A stretch of DNA of 64,000 nt from an uncultured Oscillospiraceae bacterium (lineage in GTDB: Bacteria; Bacillota; Clostridia; Oscillospirales; Oscillospiraceae), in the NCBI GenBank assembly GCA_900757655.1, contig CAAEOT010000025.1:1-64000 (forward strand), written 5' to 3'. Below the pieces are notes generated by a model. That model was not told the origin of the DNA. It searched no databases and saw only the letters and a program-made list of their open reading frames with translations. Positions 1 to 7,758 of the stretch are shown piece after piece. A program made the position numbers and the translations under genes. Each line of letters opens with the position of its first letter. Position 1 is the stretch's first letter.

Positions 1-11
1 GCTGCGGCCTG

Positions 12-40
12 TTTACATTTTTGCGCCGCTGTGGTAAACT
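12..40 (+). promoter_or_regulatory. Sigma-A-type promoter for the prfA operon
   Basis: A -35 element TTTACA (12-17) and a -10 element TAAACT (35-40) are separated by 17 bases, 40 bases before the prfA start. The match to the vegetative consensus is good, so the prfA / tsaC-coaE / aminopeptidase unit probably begins here. Confidence 0.6.
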
Positions 41-79
41 GATACATTGAGCGAATATCGCAACAAGGGAGGCGGCGCT

Positions 80-1147
80 GTGCTCGAAAAGCTGCGACAA
101 ATTGAAAACCGATACGCCGAACTCGAGAGCAAGCTGGCCGACCCCGCGTACTATTCCGACCCTGCGGTGTTCACAAAGCTCTGCCGTGAGCAGCGCGAGC
201 TGCAGCCGGCCGTGGAGGCCTACCGGGCGTATACGGCCTGTCAGGCGCAGATTGCGCAGGCGGAGGCGCTGCTGGGCGACCCGGAGCTGCACGAGATCGC
301 GCGCGAGGAGATCGAGCAGGACAGGGCCCGCTGCGCGGAGCTCGAGCAGCAGCTGCGTGTCCTGCTGCTGCCGCGTGACCCGAATGACGACCGCAACGTC
401 ATTCTGGAGATCCGCACCGGCGTCGGCGGAGAAGAATCGGCGCTCTTTGCGCATACGCTTTATCGGATGTACAACATGTACGCCGACGCGCACGGGTGGA
501 AGACCGAGATTGCGAACCTCAACGAGACGGAGCTCGGCGGCGTGCGTGAGGCGAGCCTGCTCATCAGCGGGCAGGGGGCCTACTCCCGCCTGAAGTTTGA
601 AAGCGGGGTGCACCGCGTCCAGCGTGTGCCGGAGACGGAGACCGGCGGCCGCATCCACACCAGTACCGCCACCGTGGCCGTGCTGCCGGAGATGGACGCC
701 GTGGAGGTGCATATCGACCCGAAGGATCTGCAGATCGACACCTACCGCAGCTCCGGCGCCGGCGGCCAGCATGTCAACAAGACCGAAAGCGCCATCCGCA
801 TCACGCACCTGCCGACCGGCACGGTCGTCGAGTGTCAGGATGAGCGCAGCCAATATAAAAATAAAGATCGCGCGATGAAGATCCTGGCCTCGCGCCTGTA
901 CGCCGCGGAAAGTGCCCGGCAAAACGCCGCGCGCTCGGCCGAGCGGCGCAGTCAGGTCGGCACCGGGATGCGCAACGAGCGCATCCGCACCTACAATTTC
1001 CCGCAGGGGCGGGTTACGGATCACCGCATCGGGCTGACGCTCTATAAGCTCGATCAGGTGCTCGACGGCGATCTGGATGAGATCATCGATGCGCTCACAC
1101 TGGCCAATCAGGCCGAGAAGCTGCGCGCATCCGCGGAGGAAGCATGA
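80..1147 (+). CDS. prfA: Peptide chain release factor 1 (RF1)
   Basis: RF1 recognises UAA and UAG stop codons and triggers peptidyl-tRNA hydrolysis on the ribosome. The 355-residue protein has the usual length, an N-terminal coiled-coil domain, and the catalytic GGQ loop at residues 228-230 within the family context SGAGGQHVN. The GTG at 80 is preferred over an upstream in-frame TTG because AGGGAGG lies 5-6 bases before it and the family's usual N-terminus starts there. It overlaps the next gene by ATGA, so the two are probably translationally coupled. Unlike many bacteria, prmC is not adjacent in this window. Confidence 0.96.
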   Translation: MLEKLRQIENRYAELESKLADPAYYSDPAVFTKLCREQRELQPAVEAYRAYTACQAQIAQAEALLGDPELHEIAREEIEQDRARCAELEQQLRVLLLPRDPNDDRNVILEIRTGVGGEESALFAHTLYRMYNMYADAHGWKTEIANLNETELGGVREASLLISGQGAYSRLKFESGVHRVQRVPETETGGRIHTSTATVAVLPEMDAVEVHIDPKDLQIDTYRSSGAGGQHVNKTESAIRITHLPTGTVVECQDERSQYKNKDRAMKILASRLYAAESARQNAARSAERRSQVGTGMRNERIRTYNFPQGRVTDHRIGLTLYKLDQVLDGDLDEIIDALTLANQAEKLRASAEEA

Positions 1148-2346
1148 ACACGAAACGAATCACAACCGAGATCGCGCAGGCAGCGGACGCCATCCGCGCC
1201 GGCCAGCTCGTCGCCGTCCCGACGGAGACGGTCTATGGCCTTGCCGGCAACGGGCTGGATCCTGCTGCCGTCGCGCAGATCTATGAGGTCAAGGGCCGGC
1301 CGGCCGTAAAGCCGCTGTCGCTGATGGTGCACGACAAGTCTGCCATGGCGCACTACTGCGTTGATGTGCCGCCGGCGGCGTACTCGCTCGCCGAGGCGTT
1401 CTGGCCCGGCCCGCTCACGATCGTGCTGCGGGCGCAGGCCTGCGTGCCCGAGATCGTGCGCGCAGGCGGGGAGACCGTTGGCCTGCGCTGCCCGGATCAC
1501 CCGGCCACGCTTGCGCTCATCGAGGCTGCACAGCTGCCGCTGGCCGCGCCATCCGCCAATCCCTCCGGCGCGCCGAGCCCGAAGACGGCGGATGACGTGC
1601 TTGCGTATTTCGACGGGCAGATCGCGGCCGTCATCGACGGCGGCCCCTGCGGCATTGGCCGGGAGTCCACGCTCGTCGACCTCTCGCGCACACCGTACCG
1701 CATTCTGCGCTCCGCCGCCGTGCCGGACGACGCCGTCTGGGATGCACTCGTGCAGAAAATGCACATCGTCGGCATCACGGGCGGCACCGGCTGCGGCAAA
1801 ACGACCGCGCTCATGGAGCTCGAGCGCCAGGGTGCGCTCGTCATCGACTGCGACGCGGTGTATCATGAGCTGCTGGCGTCCAATACCGCCATGCTCGCGG
1901 AGATCAACGCCCGTTTTCCGGGTACAATAGAAGATGGGGTACTGCAGCGCAAGAAGCTCGGCGCGGTCGTGTTCGCGGATGCGGCGGCGCTCGACGATCT
2001 CAACGCCATTACGCACCGGTATGTCCGCGCCGAGGTGCAGTCTCGTCTGCGCGCGTGGGCGCGTCAGGGCGGCACGGTCGCGGCGATCGACGCCATCGCG
2101 CTCATCGAGAGCGGACTGGCGGAGCTGTGCACCGTTACGCTCGGCGTGACGGCGCCGCGCGCGGTGCGCATCGAGCGGCTCATTGCCCGCGAGGGCGTGA
2201 CGCGTGATTATGCCGAGGCGCGCATCGATGCGCAAAAACCCAACGAATGGTTTACCAAACATTGCAGCTATGTGCTGGATAACGGCGGCACACTCGCCGA
2301 TTTTCAGCGCCGCTGCCATCAACTGATACAGGAGGTGCTCTCATGA
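1144..2346 (+). CDS. tsaC-coaE: Fused threonylcarbamoyl-AMP synthase (TsaC/YrdC) and dephospho-CoA kinase (CoaE)
   Basis: This 400-residue protein joins two enzymes usually encoded separately. Residues 1 to about 200 are a YrdC/TsaC domain (VPTETVYGL, KGRPAVKPL, APSANPSG), which makes threonylcarbamoyl-AMP for tRNA t6A37 synthesis. Residues 206-400 are a complete dephospho-CoA kinase, the last step of CoA synthesis, beginning MHIVGITGG with the P-loop GGTGCGKTT and a following VIDCDAVY. The reading frame is continuous, and the internal ATG at 1759 has no convincing ribosome-binding site. The Sua5 C-terminal domain of long synthases is absent. It overlaps prfA and the downstream aminopeptidase by ATGA. 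Two independent proteins through internal initiation cannot be excluded. Confidence 0.93.
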   Translation: MNTKRITTEIAQAADAIRAGQLVAVPTETVYGLAGNGLDPAAVAQIYEVKGRPAVKPLSLMVHDKSAMAHYCVDVPPAAYSLAEAFWPGPLTIVLRAQACVPEIVRAGGETVGLRCPDHPATLALIEAAQLPLAAPSANPSGAPSPKTADDVLAYFDGQIAAVIDGGPCGIGRESTLVDLSRTPYRILRSAAVPDDAVWDALVQKMHIVGITGGTGCGKTTALMELERQGALVIDCDAVYHELLASNTAMLAEINARFPGTIEDGVLQRKKLGAVVFADAAALDDLNAITHRYVRAEVQSRLRAWARQGGTVAAIDAIALIESGLAELCTVTLGVTAPRAVRIERLIAREGVTRDYAEARIDAQKPNEWFTKHCSYVLDNGGTLADFQRRCHQLIQEVLS

Positions 2347-3752
2347 GCGAAGATAAGGAACTCAAGCAGTGGAAGGAAAAGCTGTTTTACCAGCCGAAAA
2401 ATGGCTACGATCAGATCAACGCCGAACAGACCGGGGAGATCTTTGCTTACGCCGAGGGATATAAGCAGTTTCTCGATGCCGCGCGCACTGAGCGCGAGGC
2501 CGTCCGGGAAGCGATCCGCATGGCGGAAGAAGCCGGCTTTGTGCCCTATACGTTCGGCATGGCGCTGCAGCCGGGCTCGAAGGTGTATGTCAATAACCGC
2601 GGCAAGGCGCTCATGCTGGCTGTCCTTGGCGAGCAGCCGCTCGACCATGGCTGCGTGATCGCGGGCGCGCACATCGACTCTCCGCGCCTTGATCTCAAGC
2701 AGACGCCGATGTATGAGGATTCGGAGCTGGCGTATTTCAAGACGCACTATTACGGCGGCATCAAGAAGTACCAGTGGGTCACGATCCCGCTGGAGCTGCA
2801 CGGTACCGTCGCGCTTAAGGACGGCAGCACGGTCGACATCGCTATTGGCCGCGAGCCGGATGAGCCGCAGTTCGTCATCACCGATCTGCTGCCGCACCTC
2901 GGCAAGGATCAGATGCGCAAGACCATGGAAGAGGGCATCACAGGCGAGGCGCTCAACATCGTCATCGGCAGCATGCCGTATGCCGGCGAGGGGCGCGACC
3001 GTGTGAAGCTTGCCGTGCTGTCCCTGCTCTATGATGAATACGGCATCACGGAAGAGGACTTCCTGTCGGCGGAGCTGGCTGCCGTGCCGGCGTTCCCGGC
3101 GCGCGACAACGGCTTTGACCGCAGCATGATCGGCGCCTACGGTCAGGATGACCGCGTGTGCGCCTACGCTGAGCTGCGTGCCATCCTCGACCTTGACGGC
3201 GCGCCGGAGCGTACGGCCGTGTGCATCCTCGCCGATAAGGAGGAGATCGGCTCCGATGGCGTGTCCGGCATGCAGTCGCAGGCGTTTGAGGCCTTCATGG
3301 CCGACCTCTGCGAGCAGCAGGACGTTGCGCTGCGCCACTGCTTTGCCAGGAGCTTCTGCCTCTCGGCGGACGTCTGCGCGGCCTTTGATCCCAGCTTTCC
3401 CGAAGTGAGCGCCAAGCGCACGGAGGCCAAGCTCAACTATGGTATGGGCATCTGCAAGTTCACGGGTGCGCGCGGCAAGTCCGGCACGAGCGACGCCTCG
3501 GCTGAGCTTGTGGCCTATCTGCGCCGCCTGTTTGCCGATAACGGCGTCGTCTGGCAGCTGTCCGAGATGGGCAAGGTCGATCAGGGCGGCGGCGGCACGA
3601 TCGCCAAGTTCATGGCCGACCGCAACATCGACACCATCGACGCCGGTGTGCCGGTGCTGAGCATGCACGCACCGTTTGAGCTCGTGGCAAAGTTCGACTG
3701 CTGGATGACCTACCGCGGTGTGCTGGCGGCCTACTGCGACACGCAGGCGTGA
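2343..3752 (+). CDS. M18 family zinc aminopeptidase
   Basis: A 469-residue cytosolic metalloaminopeptidase of family M18, which trims N-terminal residues from peptides. Metal-binding segments are visible: GAHIDSPRLD (His and Asp ligands), DDR following IGAYGQ, DKEEIGSDG (catalytic Glu and ligand), and a C-terminal MHAPFEL His. The length matches bacterial M18 enzymes. It is the third gene of the prfA unit, overlapping the previous stop by ATGA, and a terminator follows within 20 bases. Exact substrate preference (acidic or neutral residues) cannot be read from the sequence, so no symbol is given. Confidence 0.9.
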   Translation: MSEDKELKQWKEKLFYQPKNGYDQINAEQTGEIFAYAEGYKQFLDAARTEREAVREAIRMAEEAGFVPYTFGMALQPGSKVYVNNRGKALMLAVLGEQPLDHGCVIAGAHIDSPRLDLKQTPMYEDSELAYFKTHYYGGIKKYQWVTIPLELHGTVALKDGSTVDIAIGREPDEPQFVITDLLPHLGKDQMRKTMEEGITGEALNIVIGSMPYAGEGRDRVKLAVLSLLYDEYGITEEDFLSAELAAVPAFPARDNGFDRSMIGAYGQDDRVCAYAELRAILDLDGAPERTAVCILADKEEIGSDGVSGMQSQAFEAFMADLCEQQDVALRHCFARSFCLSADVCAAFDPSFPEVSAKRTEAKLNYGMGICKFTGARGKSGTSDASAELVAYLRRLFADNGVVWQLSEMGKVDQGGGGTIAKFMADRNIDTIDAGVPVLSMHAPFELVAKFDCWMTYRGVLAAYCDTQA

Positions 3753-3770
3753 CCGGATATAACGGGGGAA

Positions 3771-3795
3771 GGCGGGCACTATGCCCGTTTTCTCT
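3771..3795 (+). terminator. Intrinsic terminator after the aminopeptidase gene
   Basis: Stem CGGGCA (3773-3778) pairs with TGCCCG (3782-3787) around a three-base loop, followed by TTTTCT. It ends the prfA unit; its tail overlaps the -35 of the next promoter. Confidence 0.75.
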
Positions 3796-3823
3796 TGTGA
3801 TGAGAAGGAAATCGTGTTATAAT
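3795..3823 (+). promoter_or_regulatory. Promoter for uppP
   Basis: TTGTGA (3795-3800) and TATAAT (3818-3823) are 17 bases apart. An extended -10 TG sits at 3815-3816. The promoter begins in the T-tract of the preceding terminator. Confidence 0.75.
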
Positions 3824-3858
3824 CAAACATTCATATCTGCACATTGGGAGGTATGTCC

Positions 3859-4695
3859 GTGAGCATCTGGAATGCGATTATACTCGGTCTGGTGCAGGGC
3901 ATCGCAGAGTTTCTGCCGATCTCCAGCTCCGGCCATCTGTCCATCCTGCAAAACCTGTTTCATATGTCTACGACGGAAAACGGTCATCTGTTTTTCGATG
4001 TTCTGCTGCATCTGGGCACGCTCATTTCCATCTGTATCGTCTACTGGCGGGACATTGTGGCCATGGTGCGTGAGGTGTTCGCGTTTTTCCGCAACACGCG
4101 TCTGCCAGCCGCGCAGCGGCAGCAGGAGCTTCCCGCTGCGCGCATGGTGCTCATGATCATTCTGGCGACGCTGCCGCTGTTTCTGATCCTGCCGATCAAC
4201 GACAAGGTCGAGCAGCTCTACTATCATACCTTCTTCATCGGCCTCATGCTCATTCTCACGGGTTTTCTGCTGTTCGTGGCCGATAAAATGCCCAAGGGCA
4301 CGCGCACGGAGAAAAACATGCGCGTACGCGACGCGCTCATCATCGGTGTGTGCCAGGCCGTGGCGACGATCCCGGGCCTGTCCCGGTCGGGCACCACGAT
4401 TGCGGCCGGTATGGCCACGGGGCTGGACCGCAGCTTTGCGGTGCGCTTCTCGTTTCTGATGTCGCTGCCCGCGGTGCTGGGCGCGAACATCCTGTCGCTG
4501 GCCAAGGCGGCCAAGGCGGGTATTGATGTGTCGCTCCTGCCGGCATATCTGATCGGCATGCTCGTGGCAATGGTTTCGGGCATCGCGGCCATCGGCCTTG
4601 TCAAGCGCCTGACGTCGAAGGGCCGCTTCGGCGCGTTTTCCTACTACTGCTGGGGCGCGGGCGCGCTGACGATGATTCTGTCTCTGATTTTCTGA
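3859..4695 (+). CDS. uppP: Undecaprenyl-diphosphatase (UppP/BacA)
   Basis: This integral membrane phosphatase converts undecaprenyl diphosphate to the monophosphate, recycling the lipid carrier for peptidoglycan; overproduction is known to give bacitracin resistance. The 278-residue protein carries the family motifs GLVQGIAEFLPISSSGH near the N-terminus and PGLSRSGTT mid-protein, with several hydrophobic segments. The GTG at 3859 is chosen because GGGAGG lies 7 bases upstream; the ATG at 3853 is only one base from that site. It has its own promoter and is followed at 17 bases by ftsK. Confidence 0.95.
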   Translation: MSIWNAIILGLVQGIAEFLPISSSGHLSILQNLFHMSTTENGHLFFDVLLHLGTLISICIVYWRDIVAMVREVFAFFRNTRLPAAQRQQELPAARMVLMIILATLPLFLILPINDKVEQLYYHTFFIGLMLILTGFLLFVADKMPKGTRTEKNMRVRDALIIGVCQAVATIPGLSRSGTTIAAGMATGLDRSFAVRFSFLMSLPAVLGANILSLAKAAKAGIDVSLLPAYLIGMLVAMVSGIAAIGLVKRLTSKGRFGAFSYYCWGAGALTMILSLIF

Positions 4696-4711
4696 GAGGA
4701 CGTTATATATA

Positions 4712-7300
4712 ATGGCAACTTCATCATCCAAAAAGAAAACCGGCACGGCGAGCAAGTCCGCCCCGGCTGCAAAAAAGTCTGCCGCAGCGCCCAAAAAGCA
4801 GCCTGCTGCTGCGGCGGCGCCTGCACCGACCGCACCGACGTGGCCGTATGCCATTGTGTGCATCGTGCTGTCGCTGTTGGCATTCCTGGGCCTGTTTCAT
4901 GCCGAGGGCGTCATCATCGACGGCTTTGCGGGCTTTTTGCGCGGCATCATGGGCTGGGGCTTTTGGGCATTTCCGTTTGCGATGCTGCTGCTGGCGTGGG
5001 TCTTTGTGCGCAATCCGGAGCGGCATTTCGGCCTGCGCGTGACGGCGGCGCTGCTGATCGCGCCGCTGTTCGGCACGATCGTGCACCTGATGCTCTGCCG
5101 TGTTGCATTTACGGCGCAGACTTTCGGCGCGATCATCGGCCAGCTTTATGACGGCGGCAAGGCGCTTACATCCGGCGGCGTGATCTCCGGCGGCGTGGGT
5201 TATCTGCTCAAGGCCGGTATTAGCGTGTACGCGGCGCTGCCGCTGGCGATGGCAGCATTCGTGTTCTGCGTGCTGGGCAGTCTGGATCTGTCTGTCGGCA
5301 AGATCGTGGCCTGGTCGCGCGCGCGGCGCGAGTCGCAGTACATTCCGGATGAGGACGTGCCGCTTGCGGATGATGAGGACGAACCGGCACCGCAGCCGCA
5401 GCCCGAGCCGCAGCGCCGCGCGCGCCGCGCAGCGCCGGACAAGCCGGTCGCGAAGAAAAAAATCATTGACATTCCGGTCGAGGAAACACCGGCGGAGCCG
5501 GATGACGACCCGATCGATCCCATTCCGGTCAAGAAGCCTGCCCGCGGCGCGAAAAAAGCCGTGCCGGCGGAGGCTACACAGAATGTCGAGCCGCTGTCCG
5601 TGGAGGAAGCAGCCGATATCTGCGGCGTCACCGTACCGGCCACGCAGGAAATTCAGGACCCGCCGAAGCCGCCCAAGAAGGCGGCCAGCGCCGCCGTCGC
5701 GGCGGAGACGGCCGCCATCACCTCGGCGATCGAGAGCGAGAATGCCGACCATTCGGCGTATCAGCTCCCGCCGGTGTCGTTCCTGCGCGCAGGGAAGAAG
5801 GATCAGACGGACGCGACGGAGGAGATCCGCTTCAACCGCGACCGGCTCAACACCGCCCTGAGCAGCTTTGGCGTCAATGCCACCATCCGTGACGTGACGC
5901 GCGGCCCCACGGTTACGCGCTATGATCTCGAACTGGAGGCGGGCGTGAAACTCAACAAGATCACGAACCTTTCCGGTGACCTTGCGCTTGCGCTCGGTGT
6001 GGAGAATGTGCGCATCGCGCCGATCCCGGACAAGATCTCTACCGTCGGTATCGAGGTGCCGAATAAGATCGTCAGCGCCGTCTGCCTGCGCGACATCATC
6101 GACTCGCCGGCATTCCGCAACGCCAAGTCCAAGCTCTCGTTCGCCGTCGGCAAGGACATCGGCGGCAACTGCATCATCGGCAACATCTCCAAGCTGCCGC
6201 ATATGCTCATCGCTGGTACGACCGGCTCCGGCAAGTCCGTGTGCATGAACTCGCTCATTTTGAGCCTGCTTTATAAGGCGACGCCGGACGAGGTGCGCCT
6301 GATTATGATCGACCCGAAGATGGTCGAGCTCGGCATCTATAATGGTATCCCGCACCTGTTCATCCCCGTTGTGACCGACCCGAAGAAGGCAGCCGGAGCG
6401 CTGCAGTGGGCAGTCGTGGAGATGCTCAAGCGCTACCGGCTCTTCTCCGAGGCGCAGGTGCGCGACCTCGCAAGTTACAATGCTCTGCAGAAAAACGAGC
6501 CCGATGGGCAGACCCTGCCGCAGGTCGTCATCGTCATCGACGAGCTGGCCGACCTCATGCTCTGCGCCGCCAAAGAGGTGGAGGAGAGCATCTGCCGCGT
6601 GGCACAGATGGGCCGCGCCGCGGGCATGCACCTCATCATCGCGACGCAGCGCCCGTCCGCGGACGTGATCACCGGCCTCATGAAGGCAAACATCCCGAGC
6701 CGCATTGCCTTTGCGGTCTCGTCCTCGCTCGAGAGCCGCATCATCCTCGACACCTCCGGAGCGGAAAAGCTCATCGGCATGGGCGACATGCTCTATGCGC
6801 CCATCGGCACCGGCAAGCCCCTGCGCGTGCAGGGCTCGTACGTGTCGGATGAGGAGCGCGAGGAGGTCGTGCGCTTTATCAAGCAGAACTCCGAGGCGCA
6901 GTACAGCGACGACATCATCGCCCAGATTGAGAAATCCGCTGCCGAGGCCGATAAGAAGTCCGGCCCCGCGCCCGAGGCGGACAAGCCTGCCAAGAGCGAC
7001 TATGACGAGCTGCTGCCGCAGGCCGTGGACGTCATTCTCGAGACGAAGCAGGCGTCGGTGTCCATGCTGCAGCGCCGGCTGAAGCTCGGCTATTCACGCG
7101 CCGCGCGCATGGTCGATCAGATGGAGGAGATGGGCATCGTCGGCCCGTTCGAGGGCTCGAAGCCGCGCAAGATCCTCATCACGAAGCAGCAGTGGCAGGA
7201 GATGCAGTACGTGCAGGGCACCGCGCCGAGCGAGGTGCTGCAGGCACAGACGGATTTTGCAGATGTGAACGAAGAGGAACCCGAAGACGATGAATCATGA
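4712..7300 (+). CDS. ftsK: DNA translocase FtsK/SpoIIIE
   Basis: A septal DNA pump that moves chromosomal DNA through the closing division or sporulation septum. The 862-residue protein has a Lys/Ala-rich N-terminal tail (residues 1-45), four hydrophobic segments up to about residue 190, an acidic and Pro-rich linker (about 205-370), the ATPase core with Walker A GTTGSGKS near residue 501 and Walker B VIVIDELADLM, and a C-terminal winged-helix gamma domain (about 765-835) that reads KOPS/SRS sites. Length is normal for the SpoIIIE branch. The start has AGAGGA ten bases upstream. It overlaps mrnC by 11 bases. Confidence 0.95.
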   Translation: MATSSSKKKTGTASKSAPAAKKSAAAPKKQPAAAAAPAPTAPTWPYAIVCIVLSLLAFLGLFHAEGVIIDGFAGFLRGIMGWGFWAFPFAMLLLAWVFVRNPERHFGLRVTAALLIAPLFGTIVHLMLCRVAFTAQTFGAIIGQLYDGGKALTSGGVISGGVGYLLKAGISVYAALPLAMAAFVFCVLGSLDLSVGKIVAWSRARRESQYIPDEDVPLADDEDEPAPQPQPEPQRRARRAAPDKPVAKKKIIDIPVEETPAEPDDDPIDPIPVKKPARGAKKAVPAEATQNVEPLSVEEAADICGVTVPATQEIQDPPKPPKKAASAAVAAETAAITSAIESENADHSAYQLPPVSFLRAGKKDQTDATEEIRFNRDRLNTALSSFGVNATIRDVTRGPTVTRYDLELEAGVKLNKITNLSGDLALALGVENVRIAPIPDKISTVGIEVPNKIVSAVCLRDIIDSPAFRNAKSKLSFAVGKDIGGNCIIGNISKLPHMLIAGTTGSGKSVCMNSLILSLLYKATPDEVRLIMIDPKMVELGIYNGIPHLFIPVVTDPKKAAGALQWAVVEMLKRYRLFSEAQVRDLASYNALQKNEPDGQTLPQVVIVIDELADLMLCAAKEVEESICRVAQMGRAAGMHLIIATQRPSADVITGLMKANIPSRIAFAVSSSLESRIILDTSGAEKLIGMGDMLYAPIGTGKPLRVQGSYVSDEEREEVVRFIKQNSEAQYSDDIIAQIEKSAAEADKKSGPAPEADKPAKSDYDELLPQAVDVILETKQASVSMLQRRLKLGYSRAARMVDQMEEMGIVGPFEGSKPRKILITKQQWQEMQYVQGTAPSEVLQAQTDFADVNEEEPEDDES

Positions 7301-7757
7301 TCTTCACACGGGGCGGCCGGAGCGCCGCCCCGTCGGCACGATTGCCTTTCCGGATGGTGCGGACTTTGCCCCGGAAATGACGCCGGCGCAGGTCGGCGCC
7401 TACAGTACGCTCGCCCTCGCGCATATTGGTGACGGGGTGTACGAGCTCATGATGCGCACGGCCCTGTGCGCCGCCGGGCTCACGGCCGTGACCGACCTGC
7501 ACCGCGAGACGGTGCGCCGTGTCAACGCGCCCGCGCAGGCGCGCGCGGCGGAGGCCATTCAGTCCGCGCTCACGGATGAGGAGCGCGCGGTCTATAAGCG
7601 CGGCCGCAATGCGAAGGTGAACTCGGTGCCGCAGCATGCGGATGTTGCGCAGTATCACGCGGCCACGGGGCTCGAGACGCTCTTTGGCTGGCTGTATCTG
7701 CTCGGTCGCACGCAGCGGCTGCGCGAGCTCTTCAGCAAGATCACGGAGGTACTGTAA
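7290..7757 (+). CDS. mrnC: Mini-ribonuclease III (MrnC)
   Basis: MrnC is an RNase III-like nuclease without a double-stranded RNA-binding domain; in Bacillus it matures 23S rRNA. The 155-residue protein shows the diagnostic LAHIGDGVYELMMR catalytic helix, the KRGRNAK segment and the C-terminal ETLFGWLYLLG helix typical of the family. It begins inside ftsK (11-base overlap) and ends one base before the rqcH start codon. In many Firmicutes it sits beside cysS; here it is between ftsK and rqcH. The ribosome-binding site is weak, which suggests coupling to ftsK translation. Confidence 0.9.
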   Translation: MNHDLHTGRPERRPVGTIAFPDGADFAPEMTPAQVGAYSTLALAHIGDGVYELMMRTALCAAGLTAVTDLHRETVRRVNAPAQARAAEAIQSALTDEERAVYKRGRNAKVNSVPQHADVAQYHAATGLETLFGWLYLLGRTQRLRELFSKITEVL

Positions 7758-7758
7758 C

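Noticed and set aside
1759..2346. Separate coaE gene starting at the internal ATG
   Set aside because: The frame is continuous from the TsaC domain and no Shine-Dalgarno sequence precedes the ATG; kept as one fused gene, with the alternative noted.
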